A DNA stretch of 64,000 nt from Pelosinus sp. IPA-1 (GCF_030269905.1 NZ_BSVC01000005.1:62001-126000); one strand, 5' to 3'. Counted from the stretch's first letter, positions 45,997 to 54,523 are shown. Numbers and translations are program-made. Notes: a model not told the origin generated them from the letters alone.

Positions 45997-46464
45997 CTAC
46001 TTTGAATCTATTAGGAGCTTTCTCACTTCAGAATCTATTATCGCATCGGTTGACTCCGTCGGTGATACATTAATTTTAAAGTTTTTTTCTGTTTCATAGG
46101 AAAGCAACAGTTTTATGACTTCTTTTCGGCCTCTTGCGCTACATACCGCCCGAAATAAAAGTGTATTTCCATTCTCATCCCTTACATCAACAGTTGCTTT
46201 ATTTTCAAAAAGTAGTTTCCACATTTCCAATGAGTATTCTTGTGCTGCGTAATGTAGGGCAGTGCATCCCATTAAGTCTTTACGATTCACATCCGCACCT
46301 GCTTCAATAAGGAACTGAGCGATTTCCACTCTACCTTCAATGACAGCATTCATTAGAAGTGTTCTTCCAGAGTTATCTGTACTATTAACATCAACCCCAG
46401 ATTGAATTTGCTCTTGGAGTAATTCGAGGTTTCCATTAATGGCCACCTTTGATATGCTCTTCAT
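45997..46464 (-). CDS. Ankyrin-repeat protein
   Basis: The product has 155 residues with about three ankyrin repeats: G-R-T-L-L-M-N-A-V-I-E-G-R-V-E-I-A-Q-F-L-I, G-C-T-A-L-H-Y-A-A-Q and G-N-T-L-L-F-R-A-V-C. No signal peptide, so cytoplasmic. Ankyrin repeats mediate protein contacts; the partner is unknown. A promoter element (copy 3) lies about 220 bases upstream. Confidence 0.85.
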   Translation of the reverse strand: MKSISKVAINGNLELLQEQIQSGVDVNSTDNSGRTLLMNAVIEGRVEIAQFLIEAGADVNRKDLMGCTALHYAAQEYSLEMWKLLFENKATVDVRDENGNTLLFRAVCSARGRKEVIKLLLSYETEKNFKINVSPTESTDAIIDSEVRKLLIDSK

Positions 46465-46685
46465 TAATTGCCTCCTTCTAATTACCTCATTTCGCCAGAT
46501 TTTAAACCTGCTTAAACATTCTATAGATTAACGACGAGCCTGTAGGACATATATTTTTTCTATTAGCGATTTTATAACAGCTATGACTCATCCTGTAATT
46601 TAAAATGATGGGATTGCCACTTCAGGAATAGATAACTATATGCTGATTACTTGGCTTTTTATAAGTTGTTACTTATATCTGTTTT

Positions 46686-46735
46686 TTAGAATAATCCATT
46701 TTGGTAATAATTGCCTCCCCCTAAAGGTATAGACT
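46686..46735 (-). promoter_or_regulatory. Island promoter element, copy 3
   Basis: CTATACCTTTAGGGGGAGG and a -10 TATTCT at the fixed distance. It lies between a terminator (46762-46800) and the ankyrin gene. The rest of 46465-46864 is AT-rich without recognisable features. Confidence 0.6.
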
Positions 46736-46761
46736 TTCACTAAATTTTAGTTTAATTAACA

Positions 46762-46800
46762 AATAAGCCCATGACTTTTGATTTTAGTCATGGGCTTATT
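46762..46800. terminator. Terminator downstream of the 91-residue gene
   Basis: Perfect stem AATAAGCCCATGACT / AGTCATGGGCTTATT with a 9-base loop. Confidence 0.85.
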
Positions 46801-46864
46801 AGCTATTACTATTTACTTGTTTTACGTTGTCGCATCTTTTTGCGCGAAAAACTTCCTATAGAAC

Positions 46865-47140
46865 TTAAAGATCTCTTCTCCTGGGTTTGATTCCTTGCTC
46901 TAATAATTCCTTATCTAATCTTGCATAGGTAATCTCTCGATACTCTTTGAATGAAACATCGTGAACTATTTCAGTGACGTTGCCAACCAGCGAAAGAGTG
47001 TATATAGCAACTTCTTTCTGCCTCTTGACCATCACATATTCTTTCTCATCTAAATCTGTAATCAATGTAAGTGTAGTATCAGCATTTTCCGTTTCCGCCC
47101 CCATAATCGTTTCCGTCGTTGTTCTGTAGGTCCGATACAT
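46865..47140 (-). CDS. Small cytoplasmic protein of unknown function
   Basis: The product has 91 residues and is charged, with no signal or membrane segment. A beta-rich middle part (T-L-T-L-I-T-D-L-D-E-K-E-Y-V-M-V) is followed by a basic end K-P-R-R-R-D-L. The ribosome-binding site is weak (ACGAGG). A strong terminator follows. No family is recognised. Confidence 0.5.
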   Translation of the reverse strand: MYRTYRTTTETIMGAETENADTTLTLITDLDEKEYVMVKRQKEVAIYTLSLVGNVTEIVHDVSFKEYREITYARLDKELLEQGIKPRRRDL

Positions 47141-47335
47141 TTACAGCAGCCTCGTCTTTCTAGCTATCAAGTCTTGCCCCTCGTAAATGGCGCATTTGTC
47201 TCCTACCTGTTGTGGCGAGGAGGAGTCCCCGCCACACGCTGGTGCGGTACTTTTACCGATTCTCTTACCTTGGACAACTACCAAATTATATCCCCCCGTC
47301 TTCATCCTGTAGGAGGTTTCTTCTATCCGAAACAC
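47141..47335 (-). CDS. Doubtful short open frame upstream of the 91-residue gene
   Basis: The frame has 64 codons from a GTG that lies in the loop of a perfect 14-bp inverted repeat. A later ATG has no good ribosome-binding site. It abuts the next gene exactly. The product has no recognisable features. It may be a leader or a chance frame. Confidence 0.22.
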   Translation of the reverse strand: MFRIEETSYRMKTGGYNLVVVQGKRIGKSTAPACGGDSSSPQQVGDKCAIYEGQDLIARKTRLL

Positions 47336-47350
47336 TGGATAGAAGAAACC
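47315..47350. repeat. Perfect 14-bp inverted repeat
   Basis: GGTTTCTTCTATCC / GGATAGAAGAAACC with an 8-base loop. There is no U-tract, so it is more likely a regulatory or protein-binding palindrome than a terminator. Confidence 0.7.
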
Positions 47351-47380
47351 ATCATACAGTTTGTTTCAGGGGAAATTAAA

Positions 47381-47418
47381 AAAGCGCATGCGAGGTTTTT
47401 TACCTACACATGCGCTTT
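47381..47418. terminator. Two-part hairpin, probable terminator
   Basis: AAAGCGCATG / CATGCGCTTT with an inner AGGT / ACCT pair. An A-rich run on its left end gives a U-tract on the minus strand. No minus-strand gene clearly ends here. Confidence 0.6.
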
Positions 47419-47493
47419 GCTTCGTCTTGATTGCATGCAGACGTTAAGCTTCTGCTAAGACCCACAAAATTACTATCCCGAACGTACCATCCC

Positions 47494-47522
47494 TTGTCTT
47501 CAAGGAAAGATCACGGTATAAT
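47494..47522 (+). promoter_or_regulatory. Sigma-A promoter of the predicted small RNA
   Basis: TTGTCT (47494-47499), a 17-bp spacer and a perfect TATAAT (47517-47522). The predicted start falls at about 47528-47529, exactly at the first base of the folded element. Confidence 0.8.
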
Positions 47523-47527
47523 AAATT

Positions 47528-47621
47528 GTCGTCGTAGACAGCTAGCTGTTACGTGTAGGTGCTTGCCCACCTGCTCGTGCCTGGGAGTGGTGAGACACTC
47601 TCAGGACACGGCGACTTTTTT
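47528..47621 (+). ncRNA. Predicted unidentified small RNA with a four-way junction
   Basis: About 94 bases. Outer stem GTCGTC / GGCGAC (47528-47533 with 47610-47615), followed by T6. Inside are three hairpins: the palindrome ACAGCTAGCTGT (47538-47549); GTAGGTG / CACCTGC with loop CTTGCC (47555-47574); and a 13-bp stem 47577-47589 with 47596-47609 that has a single bulged A. The outer stem plus U-tract forms the terminator. No open frame with a ribosome-binding site lies within. I do not recognise it as 6S, SRP, tmRNA, RNase P or a known riboswitch. Confidence 0.72.
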
Positions 47622-47733
47622 AATTTCCACCTGTTTCTAATTATATTACATTTTATGGAGATTGCAAGGGAAAATAGACTGAAAAATCAGTTCTTATTGC
47701 AAGAATTGGCAGTTACAATATTTTAAAAATAAA

Positions 47734-47794
47734 CAAGGGGATGTCAGAGCGTGGGGAAATAGACTTACTTTTCACACGTTTTGACGTCCCCTTG
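47734..47794. repeat. Long imperfect inverted repeat
   Basis: CAAGGGGATGTCAGAGCGTG pairs with CACACGTTTTGACGTCCCCTTG around a 19-base loop. It is of unknown role, in the non-coding stretch between the small RNA and the next gene. It contains the GGGGA..GTCCCC motif that recurs around the island. Confidence 0.6.
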
Positions 47795-47962
47795 CTTATT
47801 GAGTCAGACAAAAATCGTAGTCTTTTGCTTATAGGAAAAGAGTTATATTCTTGATGCTGCTATCGTACAATACATTATAATAGACCCATCTTAAAAGAAG
47901 CTAATGAAATAACTTGAAATATTTTTATGATTAAAACCCGATTTGAAAAGGAGGATTCTAAA

Positions 47963-48175
47963 ATGCTAAGCGCTGTCTGTGGTTGTTTGACAAGTTCACC
48001 AGATGATACGAATGTTTGCATAGGCCACATCCCTAAGAGTTGTATTTATCTTAGCAGTACATTAAAGGGATTAACTCCTGATGGCAGGTATATACATCGA
48101 ATAAAAAACGGCAGAGCAACGTATCATCCAGGTTACTACACTATAGACGGAAGGTTATTGCAGCCCCACATATAA
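47963..48175 (+). CDS. Small protein of unknown function, only plus-strand gene of the island
   Basis: The product has 70 residues from the ATG at 47963, nine bases after AAAAGGAGG. Five cysteines lie in the first half (V-C-G-C-L, N-V-C-I-G, K-S-C-I-Y), and the C-terminal half is Tyr/Gly-rich (H-P-G-Y-Y-T-I-D-G-R). No signal peptide. It may bind metal. A perfect terminator follows. Unrecognised. Confidence 0.6.
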   Translation: MLSAVCGCLTSSPDDTNVCIGHIPKSCIYLSSTLKGLTPDGRYIHRIKNGRATYHPGYYTIDGRLLQPHI

Positions 48176-48177
48176 AG

Positions 48178-48216
48178 CAGTAACTCAGGGCTGGCAATAC
48201 CAGCTCTGAGTTACTG
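48178..48216. terminator. Strong terminator
   Basis: Stem CAGTAACTCAGGGCTGG / CCAGCTCTGAGTTACTG with one mismatch and a 5-base loop, just after the stop at 48175. Confidence 0.85.
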
Positions 48217-48262
48217 TTCTAATCTGGGGCTTTATTCTTACACAATTTGTGCATGAAATCTA

Positions 48263-49372
48263 TTATTTTATTTCATTTAGGATTCTTACCAATTCCTCTG
48301 CGCTTATATCGGCAGAGCACGGCTCTACGATCGCATTATCGCCAATTTTAACCACCCCATTGTCATTTATTGCTTGTGTTGAAGCCTCGTTTTTATGATA
48401 AACAGCAGCCAAATTGCCGGCAATCAAGTAGCTTCGTTCCACACCGCTCATGTTGGCAAAAGGAGCTGGTTTCATAAAGACTTTATTATTTACCTTGATT
48501 TCACCGGTGGCAGGATTGACAGTGACTTTTTGATTGCCATATTCACTCAATTTTTTGGAATAATTGTCACGTCTTTCTTTCTCCCCGGGATGCGTAGAAG
48601 GATTTAAAAGATCATCAAAAAGCCCTTTTGATCCACCACTGCTCATCTTGTCAATCACACGCTGCCATACTGCGGCAGGAGCACCCGGATTATAACCGGC
48701 CTCTGTTATGTAAGAAAAGGCGATATTGTCTGCTTCCCATTCATTCGGCTTGGTTATGCCCGCCGCCTTCGTATTAGTCGCCACTACATCAACAGCCAAT
48801 TTACTGCCGCCGCCAAGTTGAGAGCCAGCGATTTTCTGGACAAAATCCACAGTCATTTTCTTTTTGGCGCCGTTTATAGGATGATTTCGTTGCCCGTGGA
48901 CCAGCTCATGGGCAACGACGGCTGCTATCTTATCCTCGTTATTATCAAAAAACTGAAATACACCAACATTAACGGAAACATTGTGTCCCAGACTGCAAAA
49001 AGCATTGAATGCAGTTTGCGGGTTTATGAAATAGTTGTACGGTTTGTTTTCAACTCCCGGTTCCGTTTTTGCAATCGTGCTTGTCAGCCTAGTCATTACA
49101 CGGGCAAGTTCTGCATTCAGATCAGGGTCTTCTATCACGCCTTCTGATTTCTTAAGCTGTTCAAAAAGCTCATACCGCCCATCATTTTCATAATGGTCAA
49201 GAGATTTTCTGACCTCGTTCTGTTGCGTCGCAGTACCTACTAATGTACCACCAAGTTTTCCAAGATCAATGGCTTCGGTTTTGGTTGGCTGAAATACCCC
49301 TACTGCCAGTAAAATAGCAAAAGTCAAGGCTCCTCCCAGTACCGTCTTACGCAAAAAAGTTCTCAAATTCAA
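48263..49372 (-). CDS. Secreted M48 metallopeptidase
   Basis: I start it at the TTG at 49372 behind AAGAGGTG. This gives a signal peptide (M-N-L-R-T-F-L-R-K, hydrophobic core, T-K-T-E-A), and earlier ATGs fall at or before the predicted transcription start of promoter copy 4. The product has 369 residues. Zinc motif H-E-L-V-H followed by G-Q-R-N-H, third ligand in E-W-E-A-D, and A-G-Y-N-P as in LoiP/BepA-type periplasmic proteases, which do quality control of outer-membrane proteins. Confidence 0.85.
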   Translation of the reverse strand: MNLRTFLRKTVLGGALTFAILLAVGVFQPTKTEAIDLGKLGGTLVGTATQQNEVRKSLDHYENDGRYELFEQLKKSEGVIEDPDLNAELARVMTRLTSTIAKTEPGVENKPYNYFINPQTAFNAFCSLGHNVSVNVGVFQFFDNNEDKIAAVVAHELVHGQRNHPINGAKKKMTVDFVQKIAGSQLGGGSKLAVDVVATNTKAAGITKPNEWEADNIAFSYITEAGYNPGAPAAVWQRVIDKMSSGGSKGLFDDLLNPSTHPGEKERRDNYSKKLSEYGNQKVTVNPATGEIKVNNKVFMKPAPFANMSGVERSYLIAGNLAAVYHKNEASTQAINDNGVVKIGDNAIVEPCSADISAEELVRILNEIK

Positions 49373-49428
49373 TGTAATAGCACCTCTTCTTATTTTTTGC
49401 TGCATTAAGCTACGTAAATGCATCCTTC

Positions 49429-49477
49429 TTAGGATAAAACATTCTGTAAATTATTACCTCCCCTAAAAGGTATAGAC
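49429..49477 (-). promoter_or_regulatory. Island promoter element, copy 4
   Basis: CTATACCTTTTAGGGGAGG with -10 TATCCT at the fixed distance. The leader to the M48 start is about 55 bases. Confidence 0.65.
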
Positions 49478-49581
49478 TTCGATGTCTTTACTAAAATTAC
49501 ATAATCTTTATTATTGCATTCGGGAATAAAAAAAGACTACGTTTTTGCCATTCAGACATAAAACTTAGCCTTTTTCCTAAA

Positions 49582-49656
49582 GAAGCAAGGAGAATTTCTC
49601 CTTGCTTCCATAATGAAAGTCAGCCCTGCATTACGCAATAATGTAGGACTGACTCT
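49582..49656. terminator. Tandem hairpins downstream of the MBL-fold gene
   Basis: GAAGCAAGGAGAA / TTCTCCTTGCTTC (49582-49608), perfect, and AAGTCAGCCCTGCATT / AATGTAGGACTGACTCTT (49617-49656), imperfect. The second probably terminates the MBL gene. Confidence 0.7.
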
Positions 49657-49676
49657 TTCTTCTTACCGCCCCAATG

Positions 49677-50387
49677 TTATCCCCTAAATATTTCTACCAC
49701 ATTAAAGCCTTTGTCTATGACCTCTTTAGGATGAATATGGTTATCTAGATGCATACAGTTCACCTTATTCCGAAACTCAATACTAATAATTTCTTCCAGC
49801 CTCCTTAGCGACATATGGCTATTGCCTTCATAATCAAGTCCACAAGTATCTTGATACACTTGGTCAAACTCTCCATATTGAAATCGAGTTAGAACTTCTT
49901 GGCTTATATTATTAGTATCTCCGCTATAATAGAATGCTCCTGATTTCTGCTTCATAATGAAACCGTAGGCAGGAATCGTTTCTACATGTGTAACCGGCAA
50001 AAACTCAATGTTAACATCTCCAAAGTCTTTATCTACCACACCTGACTTTTCACGACTATCAAGCACGTACATATCCTTGCTAACTCCGATGCATGCAAAG
50101 AAATTCTCTATTAATTCCCGATTAGGGAAAAAAACAGTCGGCTTACAGCCCAAGATATAGTAACAATAAAAAATCACTTCTCCAAGGCTTCCTACATGAT
50201 CAGGGTGCGTATGGGTTATAACAATATATAAATTCTTCACCCCGTCAAATATGCTTAATTCTTGCAGCCTGTGAAAAACGGTTCCGCCACAGTCAAACAG
50301 AAATAAGCCATTATTTTTTTTTATAAAAGCACTTGTATTACCCCATTTAGTATTGAACGCACTACCAATACCAATAAATTTAAGCAT
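49677..50387 (-). CDS. MBL-fold metallohydrolase (RNase Z-like)
   Basis: The product has 236 residues from the ATG at 50387 behind GGTGAGAAG. Metal motif T-H-T-H-P-D-H-V-G-S near residue 60, V-T-H-V-E-T in the middle, Y-Y-S-G-D-T-N and a final C-M-H-L-D-N-H. The N-terminus F-I-G-I-G-S-A-F resembles the tRNase Z/phosphodiesterase branch. The substrate is unknown. Promoter copy 5 is about 160 bases upstream. Confidence 0.82.
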   Translation of the reverse strand: MLKFIGIGSAFNTKWGNTSAFIKKNNGLFLFDCGGTVFHRLQELSIFDGVKNLYIVITHTHPDHVGSLGEVIFYCYYILGCKPTVFFPNRELIENFFACIGVSKDMYVLDSREKSGVVDKDFGDVNIEFLPVTHVETIPAYGFIMKQKSGAFYYSGDTNNISQEVLTRFQYGEFDQVYQDTCGLDYEGNSHMSLRRLEEIISIEFRNKVNCMHLDNHIHPKEVIDKGFNVVEIFRG

Positions 50388-50547
50388 TCTTCTCACCAAC
50401 TTGTCCTTTGATTTTTCTAAGAAACGGGGACGGACGGTGGTTGTGTCTTAGTTTCTTTTCAACAATCCTTATACTACAATCATCCTGGAGATTGTACTAA
50501 TAGATAAATCCAGCTCTTTAGAGTTATCTTACCCTACTCCAATACTC

Positions 50548-50600
50548 TTTATAGGGCAACTGACTCTTCAAATCACTATACCTCTAACAAAAGGTAAAGA
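50548..50600 (-). promoter_or_regulatory. Island promoter element, copy 5 (divergent spacing)
   Basis: CTTTACCTTTTGTTAGAGG is well conserved, but the nearest -10 (TATAAA, 50553-50548) lies about eight bases further than in other copies. It may be a weaker or decayed member. The remainder of 50388-50939 carries two copies of an ACCACCGTCC-like motif (about 50425-50450 and 50800-50830). Confidence 0.5.
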
Positions 50601-50939
50601 CGGCAAAGGATTTAATACAGTAAAGTCTTACGTAAACGTTAGAGTATTACGCATAGCATAAAAAGCTGCTAATTGCTATATTATTCAATAATTTTTTCGA
50701 TATTTAGTACGTATTTACTATATGGTAGATACGTAAATTGCTGGATGTAATAATTATCGTAAGTTGTGGAAGGTTAGTCCAAATAACTATTTTCGCAAGG
50801 CACGAGGATGGTGGTTGTATCTTAGTCTTTTTTAACTGGAGTGAATCTCAAAATTCGTACACTGTCCCTTTGCTTATCTTCCATTTTGTAATGAATATGA
50901 TTTGTTCAATAATTCCTTGCCCTTCTCTATTACTATTGT

Positions 50940-51227
50940 TTATTTGCTAGATTCATTGAGATCATCTATATCTATCGCAAGAAAAGTTGACACTATTGGG
51001 AAAAATGCTCCCGCAATCCACCAAATCCAAAAGGAATGACCCTTTATCCATGCAATATATGCTGGGATGATTCCAGCAAAAGCAAATAGCCAAAAATTAC
51101 CGATAAAAAAATCCATCTTACTACCAAAAATAAACTCCAATAGAGATTTTGAAAGTAAAAAAAATAACACCATTCCTCCGGTTTTCAATAATAACAATCC
51201 ACAATTTTTGATGGTATTTATACGCAT
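50940..51227 (-). CDS. Small membrane protein
   Basis: The product has 95 residues from the ATG at 51227, which follows GGAGG by six bases; the longer frame lies in a duplicated non-coding block. Three hydrophobic segments (L-L-L-L-K-T-G-G-M-V-L-F-F-L-L, F-W-L-F-A-F-A-G-I-I, F-W-I-W-W-I-A-G-A-F-F) and an acidic C-terminus. Unrecognised. Confidence 0.65.
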   Translation of the reverse strand: MRINTIKNCGLLLLKTGGMVLFFLLSKSLLEFIFGSKMDFFIGNFWLFAFAGIIPAYIAWIKGHSFWIWWIAGAFFPIVSTFLAIDIDDLNESSK

Positions 51228-51288
51228 TTTCAACCTCCAGTCTTTCAAGCATACATATACTTCTCCACTGTTTTTGGAATACTTCCAT

Positions 51289-51546
51289 AATACGGAAGAG
51301 AGGGGACTGTTCTTTTGCTCCCAATATTGTATATACCTAAAGCTCCATATTACCATGCTTTCTCATAGCCTGAATTTATCGAATAACCGTCGTTAAATAT
51401 TTAAGTAAGAAGCAACCGAGTCGTCCCATACTGATCCGTCAACTACCAAATCTTTGGCCTTTTATCATACTTGCTGATAGAATAATCTATCTTGGTAGTT
51501 ATTACCTCTCCTAAAAGGTGTAGATTTGATATCTTTCATAAAAAAT
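51289..51546. repeat. Duplicated non-coding block, copy 1 (with promoter element)
   Basis: About 75-80% identical by eye to 62786-63030 over some 240 bases, including CGTCGTTAAATATTTAAGTA, TTGGTAGTTATTAC and promoter element copy 6. It belongs to the island's segmental duplications. Confidence 0.8.
51477..51525 (-). promoter_or_regulatory. Island promoter element, copy 6
   Basis: CTACACCTTTTAGGAGAGG and -10 TATTCT at the fixed distance, between the terminator at 51575-51615 and the small membrane protein gene. Confidence 0.6.
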
Positions 51547-51574
51547 ACTAACTTATTATTTTTCCGAGAATAAA

Positions 51575-51615
51575 AAAAGGCTACGTTTTTGCCTTTTAGC
51601 AAAACGTAGCCTTTT
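51575..51615. terminator. Terminator of the TPR gene
   Basis: Perfect stem AAAAGGCTACGTTTT / AAAACGTAGCCTTTT. A weaker relative lies at about 49530-49575. Confidence 0.85.
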
Positions 51616-51719
51616 ACTAAGAAGCAAAAGAACCGTCTCTTTGCTTCTCCTAAAGTTTCTTTATATCAGCTATTTTTTCAAAAAAATATTTGGCTTTAGT
51701 TATCTGGTATTTTGCTCTC

Positions 51720-52751
51720 TTACCTCACATGAGATAATTTACTAATAATGCTTTTCTTTAACTTCTGTACGTTTTCATTCTTAGGATTCAGTCGAATTGC
51801 CTCATCACAATCTGCTAATGCCAAATTGTAATATTCTTTCTCATACAATAGATTCCCACGATCATAATAAGCTGTTGCCAATTCAAGATTACTTATAGGC
51901 ACCATATCCCGCCAAGAAGTATTAGCTCTTTTAGCATCTGTTATGAATTGTGTATATACATCTATTACCTTGTCTCTTTCTCTTTTGTGAAGATAAACTT
52001 TGACAAGTGGCTGATAAGCATCGGAGAGAATGTTATCCAGTTGGATTGCTTTCTTTAAGTCGGCTATCGCACTATTATAATCTCCTTTTAAAACATATAC
52101 CTTACCACGTCTTGTATAATTTTGTCCTGATCTTGGTTCATACTGTATTACCGCTGTGAAATCGACTATTGCATTATCATAGTCACTTAATCTCTCATGT
52201 GCAATAGCACGATGTTCATAAGTGTATTCAGAAGGGTATGCGTGGACTATCTCATTATAATCACTCATTGCCTTGTCATTTTCACCAATATCTAGATATG
52301 CATCAGCACGGGAGATATATAAATAAGTATTATGAACCTTAGGAGGAACGTTCATCTTGATTGCTGTTGTATAGTCAACTATTGCCTTTTCAATATTTTT
52401 TTTAACTTCTATGTCACTTTTAGCAGTTGACTTATTTTTCTCGACATACGCTTTAGCTAATTTTATATACATGTCACCTCGATAATAATAAACGCTTGCA
52501 TCTTGAGGATTTTGCTCTACTATAGGTGTATATTTAAGTATTTCTTGTGTAAAGTCGGCTATGGCATCGTCGTATTTGTGAGTGTAATAATAAGCCTCTC
52601 CACGATTATGATAAGCTAATATATCTTCCGGATTTTCCACCAGTACCTTTGTATAATATTCTATCTCAAATTCAAAAAAACGTATCGGCCCTGCATGTAC
52701 CGGAGCATTAATCATAAGCAACATACAAATTATCGGTAAAATCCTCTTCAT
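51720..52751 (-). CDS. Secreted TPR-repeat protein
   Basis: The product has 343 residues: a signal peptide (M-K-R-I-L-P through V-H-A-G), then at least six TPR units such as Y-H-N-R-G-E-A-Y-Y, Y-Y-R-G-D-M-Y, Y-T-R-R-G-K-V-Y-V-L-K-G-D-Y and D-R-G-N-L-L-Y-E-K-E-Y-Y-N-L-A. It is likely a periplasmic scaffold for protein contacts. No promoter element of the island type is seen directly upstream; it may be read from the 52.9 kb gene. Confidence 0.85.
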   Translation of the reverse strand: MKRILPIICMLLMINAPVHAGPIRFFEFEIEYYTKVLVENPEDILAYHNRGEAYYYTHKYDDAIADFTQEILKYTPIVEQNPQDASVYYYRGDMYIKLAKAYVEKNKSTAKSDIEVKKNIEKAIVDYTTAIKMNVPPKVHNTYLYISRADAYLDIGENDKAMSDYNEIVHAYPSEYTYEHRAIAHERLSDYDNAIVDFTAVIQYEPRSGQNYTRRGKVYVLKGDYNSAIADLKKAIQLDNILSDAYQPLVKVYLHKRERDKVIDVYTQFITDAKRANTSWRDMVPISNLELATAYYDRGNLLYEKEYYNLALADCDEAIRLNPKNENVQKLKKSIISKLSHVR

Positions 52752-52884
52752 TATTTCTCCTAAGCATCTAACTTAACTTCTAAGAAGTTTGCCGTTTTTT
52801 CCTATCGTCCTGGCAATGGTTACACTTTCAAATCTCCGAATTGCCCTTATTAGCAATTACCATATACGTAGCAATACGCAAATA

Positions 52885-53088
52885 TTAATCACTCCAGAAC
52901 CAGTCAGAAATTCGATCCATCGCATAAACTCCAATAACCACCAAAAGACCTGATATTACAGCATTAATTATTAGGAGTAAAACATAGTTACCATGGGAGA
53001 TAAATCGATGAACTATTTTTAATATATCAACCAGTAGAATCAATACTATTGGCATAATAACAAAAAGGTCAAATATTAATTTCTTCAT
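52885..53088 (-). CDS. Two-helix small membrane protein
   Basis: The product has 67 residues with hydrophobic segments about 8-25 and 35-53, a short basic start and the end W-F-W-S-D. ATG follows GGGGTG. It is downstream of the DUF3829 gene and an RDD remnant. Unrecognised. Confidence 0.6.
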   Translation of the reverse strand: MKKLIFDLFVIMPIVLILLVDILKIVHRFISHGNYVLLLIINAVISGLLVVIGVYAMDRISDWFWSD

Positions 53089-53110
53089 GTTTTCACCCCA
53101 TGTCAGATTT

Positions 53111-53216
53111 TTAAAATAAACTTATCCCCTTATTCCCTAATTGAGTAAATTGTTGCCCAAACACTGCGCCAAGGACACTTCCTAACGCTACCAGTATTAT
53201 GCCTTCAACTACTATT
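53111..53216 (-). pseudogene. Remnant of an RDD-family gene
   Basis: The open stretch reads V-E-G-I-I-L-V-A-L-G-S-V-L-G-A-V-F-G-Q-Q, which resembles the start of the RDD protein at 57439 (V-D-G-V-I-L-A-V-V-G-K-G-L-G-L-L-F-G). It has no start codon with a ribosome-binding site and stops after about 34 codons. Its place beside a DUF3829 gene mirrors the intact pair at 56-58 kb. Confidence 0.4.
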
Positions 53217-53217
53217 G

Positions 53218-54249
53218 TTATTTTTTATCTTCTTTTTCAATGGTGATGTTATATTTTGAGATAAGGTCGCTCAACTCTCTTCTGATCTTGCCTATCGGAT
53301 AATTACGTCCCATTGTGCTCAATCCCTTGCCTTCTCCTGTATCAATTTCAGAAGTTCCGGCTTTGATCATATTCCTGGTCTTTGTAGCCTCTTTTTGAAT
53401 TATGTCAGCATCGTCAATAACACTTTTTATCCATCCAATCTGCTCTGACGTATAGCCGTCTTTTTTCAGTATTTCTTTGTCTCCATAAGCTTTTTTAAGT
53501 TCGGCAAGATTTGAAACAAATTTATTATATACTTCATCGTACTTTCCTGGGTCTACTTCTAAAAAGTCTTTTCCTTGACCTTCAATTTCGTCAAACATAT
53601 TAGTTATCTCTTTTGCATTCATCACTGTACTTAAAGCATAAAAATGTACAGTTTGACCGCGCTTTTGGTATTTAGGTAAATCCGCCCCATAATGTTCCAT
53701 CAGTTTAGACTGAAAGGCAATATTAAATTCCTTAATTGCTCTTATTAGTTCTTTATAACTTTCTATCATTCTTTTGTGCAGCTCACGCCCTTTAGCAAAG
53801 TTATCTTTTTCATATTCTTTATTCGTGTAATATGTATTAACTTCATTAAAGTATAGTTCTATAAATGACTCTTCCTTATCACATAGGGTTGCCATTTTAG
53901 TATCCGCATCCCCATAGCTAGGTTTACTCGACGAATATTTTTTCTGCAGCTGGGTATGTTTATCCTTATGAAACTCATAAAGATTAAATTTTTCATTTTC
54001 TTTGGTCCTCACAAACAATATAAATCCTGAAAAATCTTTTTTAATACGTAGTTCTTCTTCCTTACCAAATTCATTAAAATAACTTTGACCCATATTCAGT
54101 AACCAATCAGTACCATTCAAAATTTCGACATAGGAATTATATTTTTTGATTTCATCCTCTGGTGAACCAGTCTTGATGTTTGCAACATTTGCACAACCTG
54201 CCAATAAAAGGCTCATACAAATGCAAAGTAATAATAGTTTCGATTTCAA
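53218..54249 (-). CDS. DUF3829-type lipoprotein
   Basis: I start it at the TTG at 54249 behind AAGGGG; this places a lipoprotein signal with lipobox L-L-A-G-C at about residue 18. The product has 343 residues and is mostly helical. Marks such as E-I-K-K-Y-N-S-Y-V-E-I-L-N, K-Y-Q-K-R-G-Q and D-P-G-K-Y-D-E-V-Y-N-K match the paralogue at 56327. Function unknown; lipid-anchored in the envelope. Confidence 0.75.
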   Translation of the reverse strand: MKSKLLLLCICMSLLLAGCANVANIKTGSPEDEIKKYNSYVEILNGTDWLLNMGQSYFNEFGKEEELRIKKDFSGFILFVRTKENEKFNLYEFHKDKHTQLQKKYSSSKPSYGDADTKMATLCDKEESFIELYFNEVNTYYTNKEYEKDNFAKGRELHKRMIESYKELIRAIKEFNIAFQSKLMEHYGADLPKYQKRGQTVHFYALSTVMNAKEITNMFDEIEGQGKDFLEVDPGKYDEVYNKFVSNLAELKKAYGDKEILKKDGYTSEQIGWIKSVIDDADIIQKEATKTRNMIKAGTSEIDTGEGKGLSTMGRNYPIGKIRRELSDLISKYNITIEKEDKK

Positions 54250-54414
54250 GCCATGACCCCTTTTCACATGTAAAATCAGGCGCGTAAACGCCTGTAAATA
54301 TAGTTTATGCCGTAGTCTTGTCGTAAGTAAGAGTAACCCGAGAAGCAAAGGGACGGTTTCTTCTTTTTCTTAAAAATTTCAGATATTATTACAAACTCTA
54401 CTCTAATGCCCCTT

Positions 54415-54465
54415 CATAGAATAAATGTTTTTCAAAATTATTACCTCTAACAAAAGGTATAGGCT
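54415..54465 (-). promoter_or_regulatory. Island promoter element, copy 7
   Basis: CTATACCTTTTGTTAGAGG and -10 TATTCT at the fixed distance. Part of a long block nearly identical to 59600-59870. Confidence 0.68.
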
Positions 54466-54497
54466 CCCATATTTATTTAAAAATGGCAAAAAAAAAA

Positions 54498-54523
54498 GCC
54501 ATCTTTCCCAAAGGCGAAGACGG
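54498..54523 (-). terminator. Terminator of the frameshifted membrane-protein gene
   Basis: Hairpin of CCATCTTTCCC with GGCGAAGACGG (two mismatches), followed on the minus strand by about ten T. Confidence 0.65.

Noticed and set aside
43783-46464. Polymorphic toxin-immunity cluster
   Set aside because: The lipase-like and ankyrin genes could fit, but no long toxin gene with secretion or repeat domains is present.
47528-47621. Riboswitch or T-box for a downstream gene
   Set aside because: The terminator closes the element, the next plus-strand gene starts more than 300 bases later, and no conserved riboswitch or T-box motif is visible.
47381-47621. 6S RNA, tmRNA, SRP RNA or RNase P RNA
   Set aside because: None of their conserved core sequences or the long single-hairpin shape of 6S RNA is present.
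50738-50950. 70-codon plus-strand open frame
   Set aside because: It is opposite the end of a minus-strand gene, has no ribosome-binding site and contains a dispersed non-coding motif.
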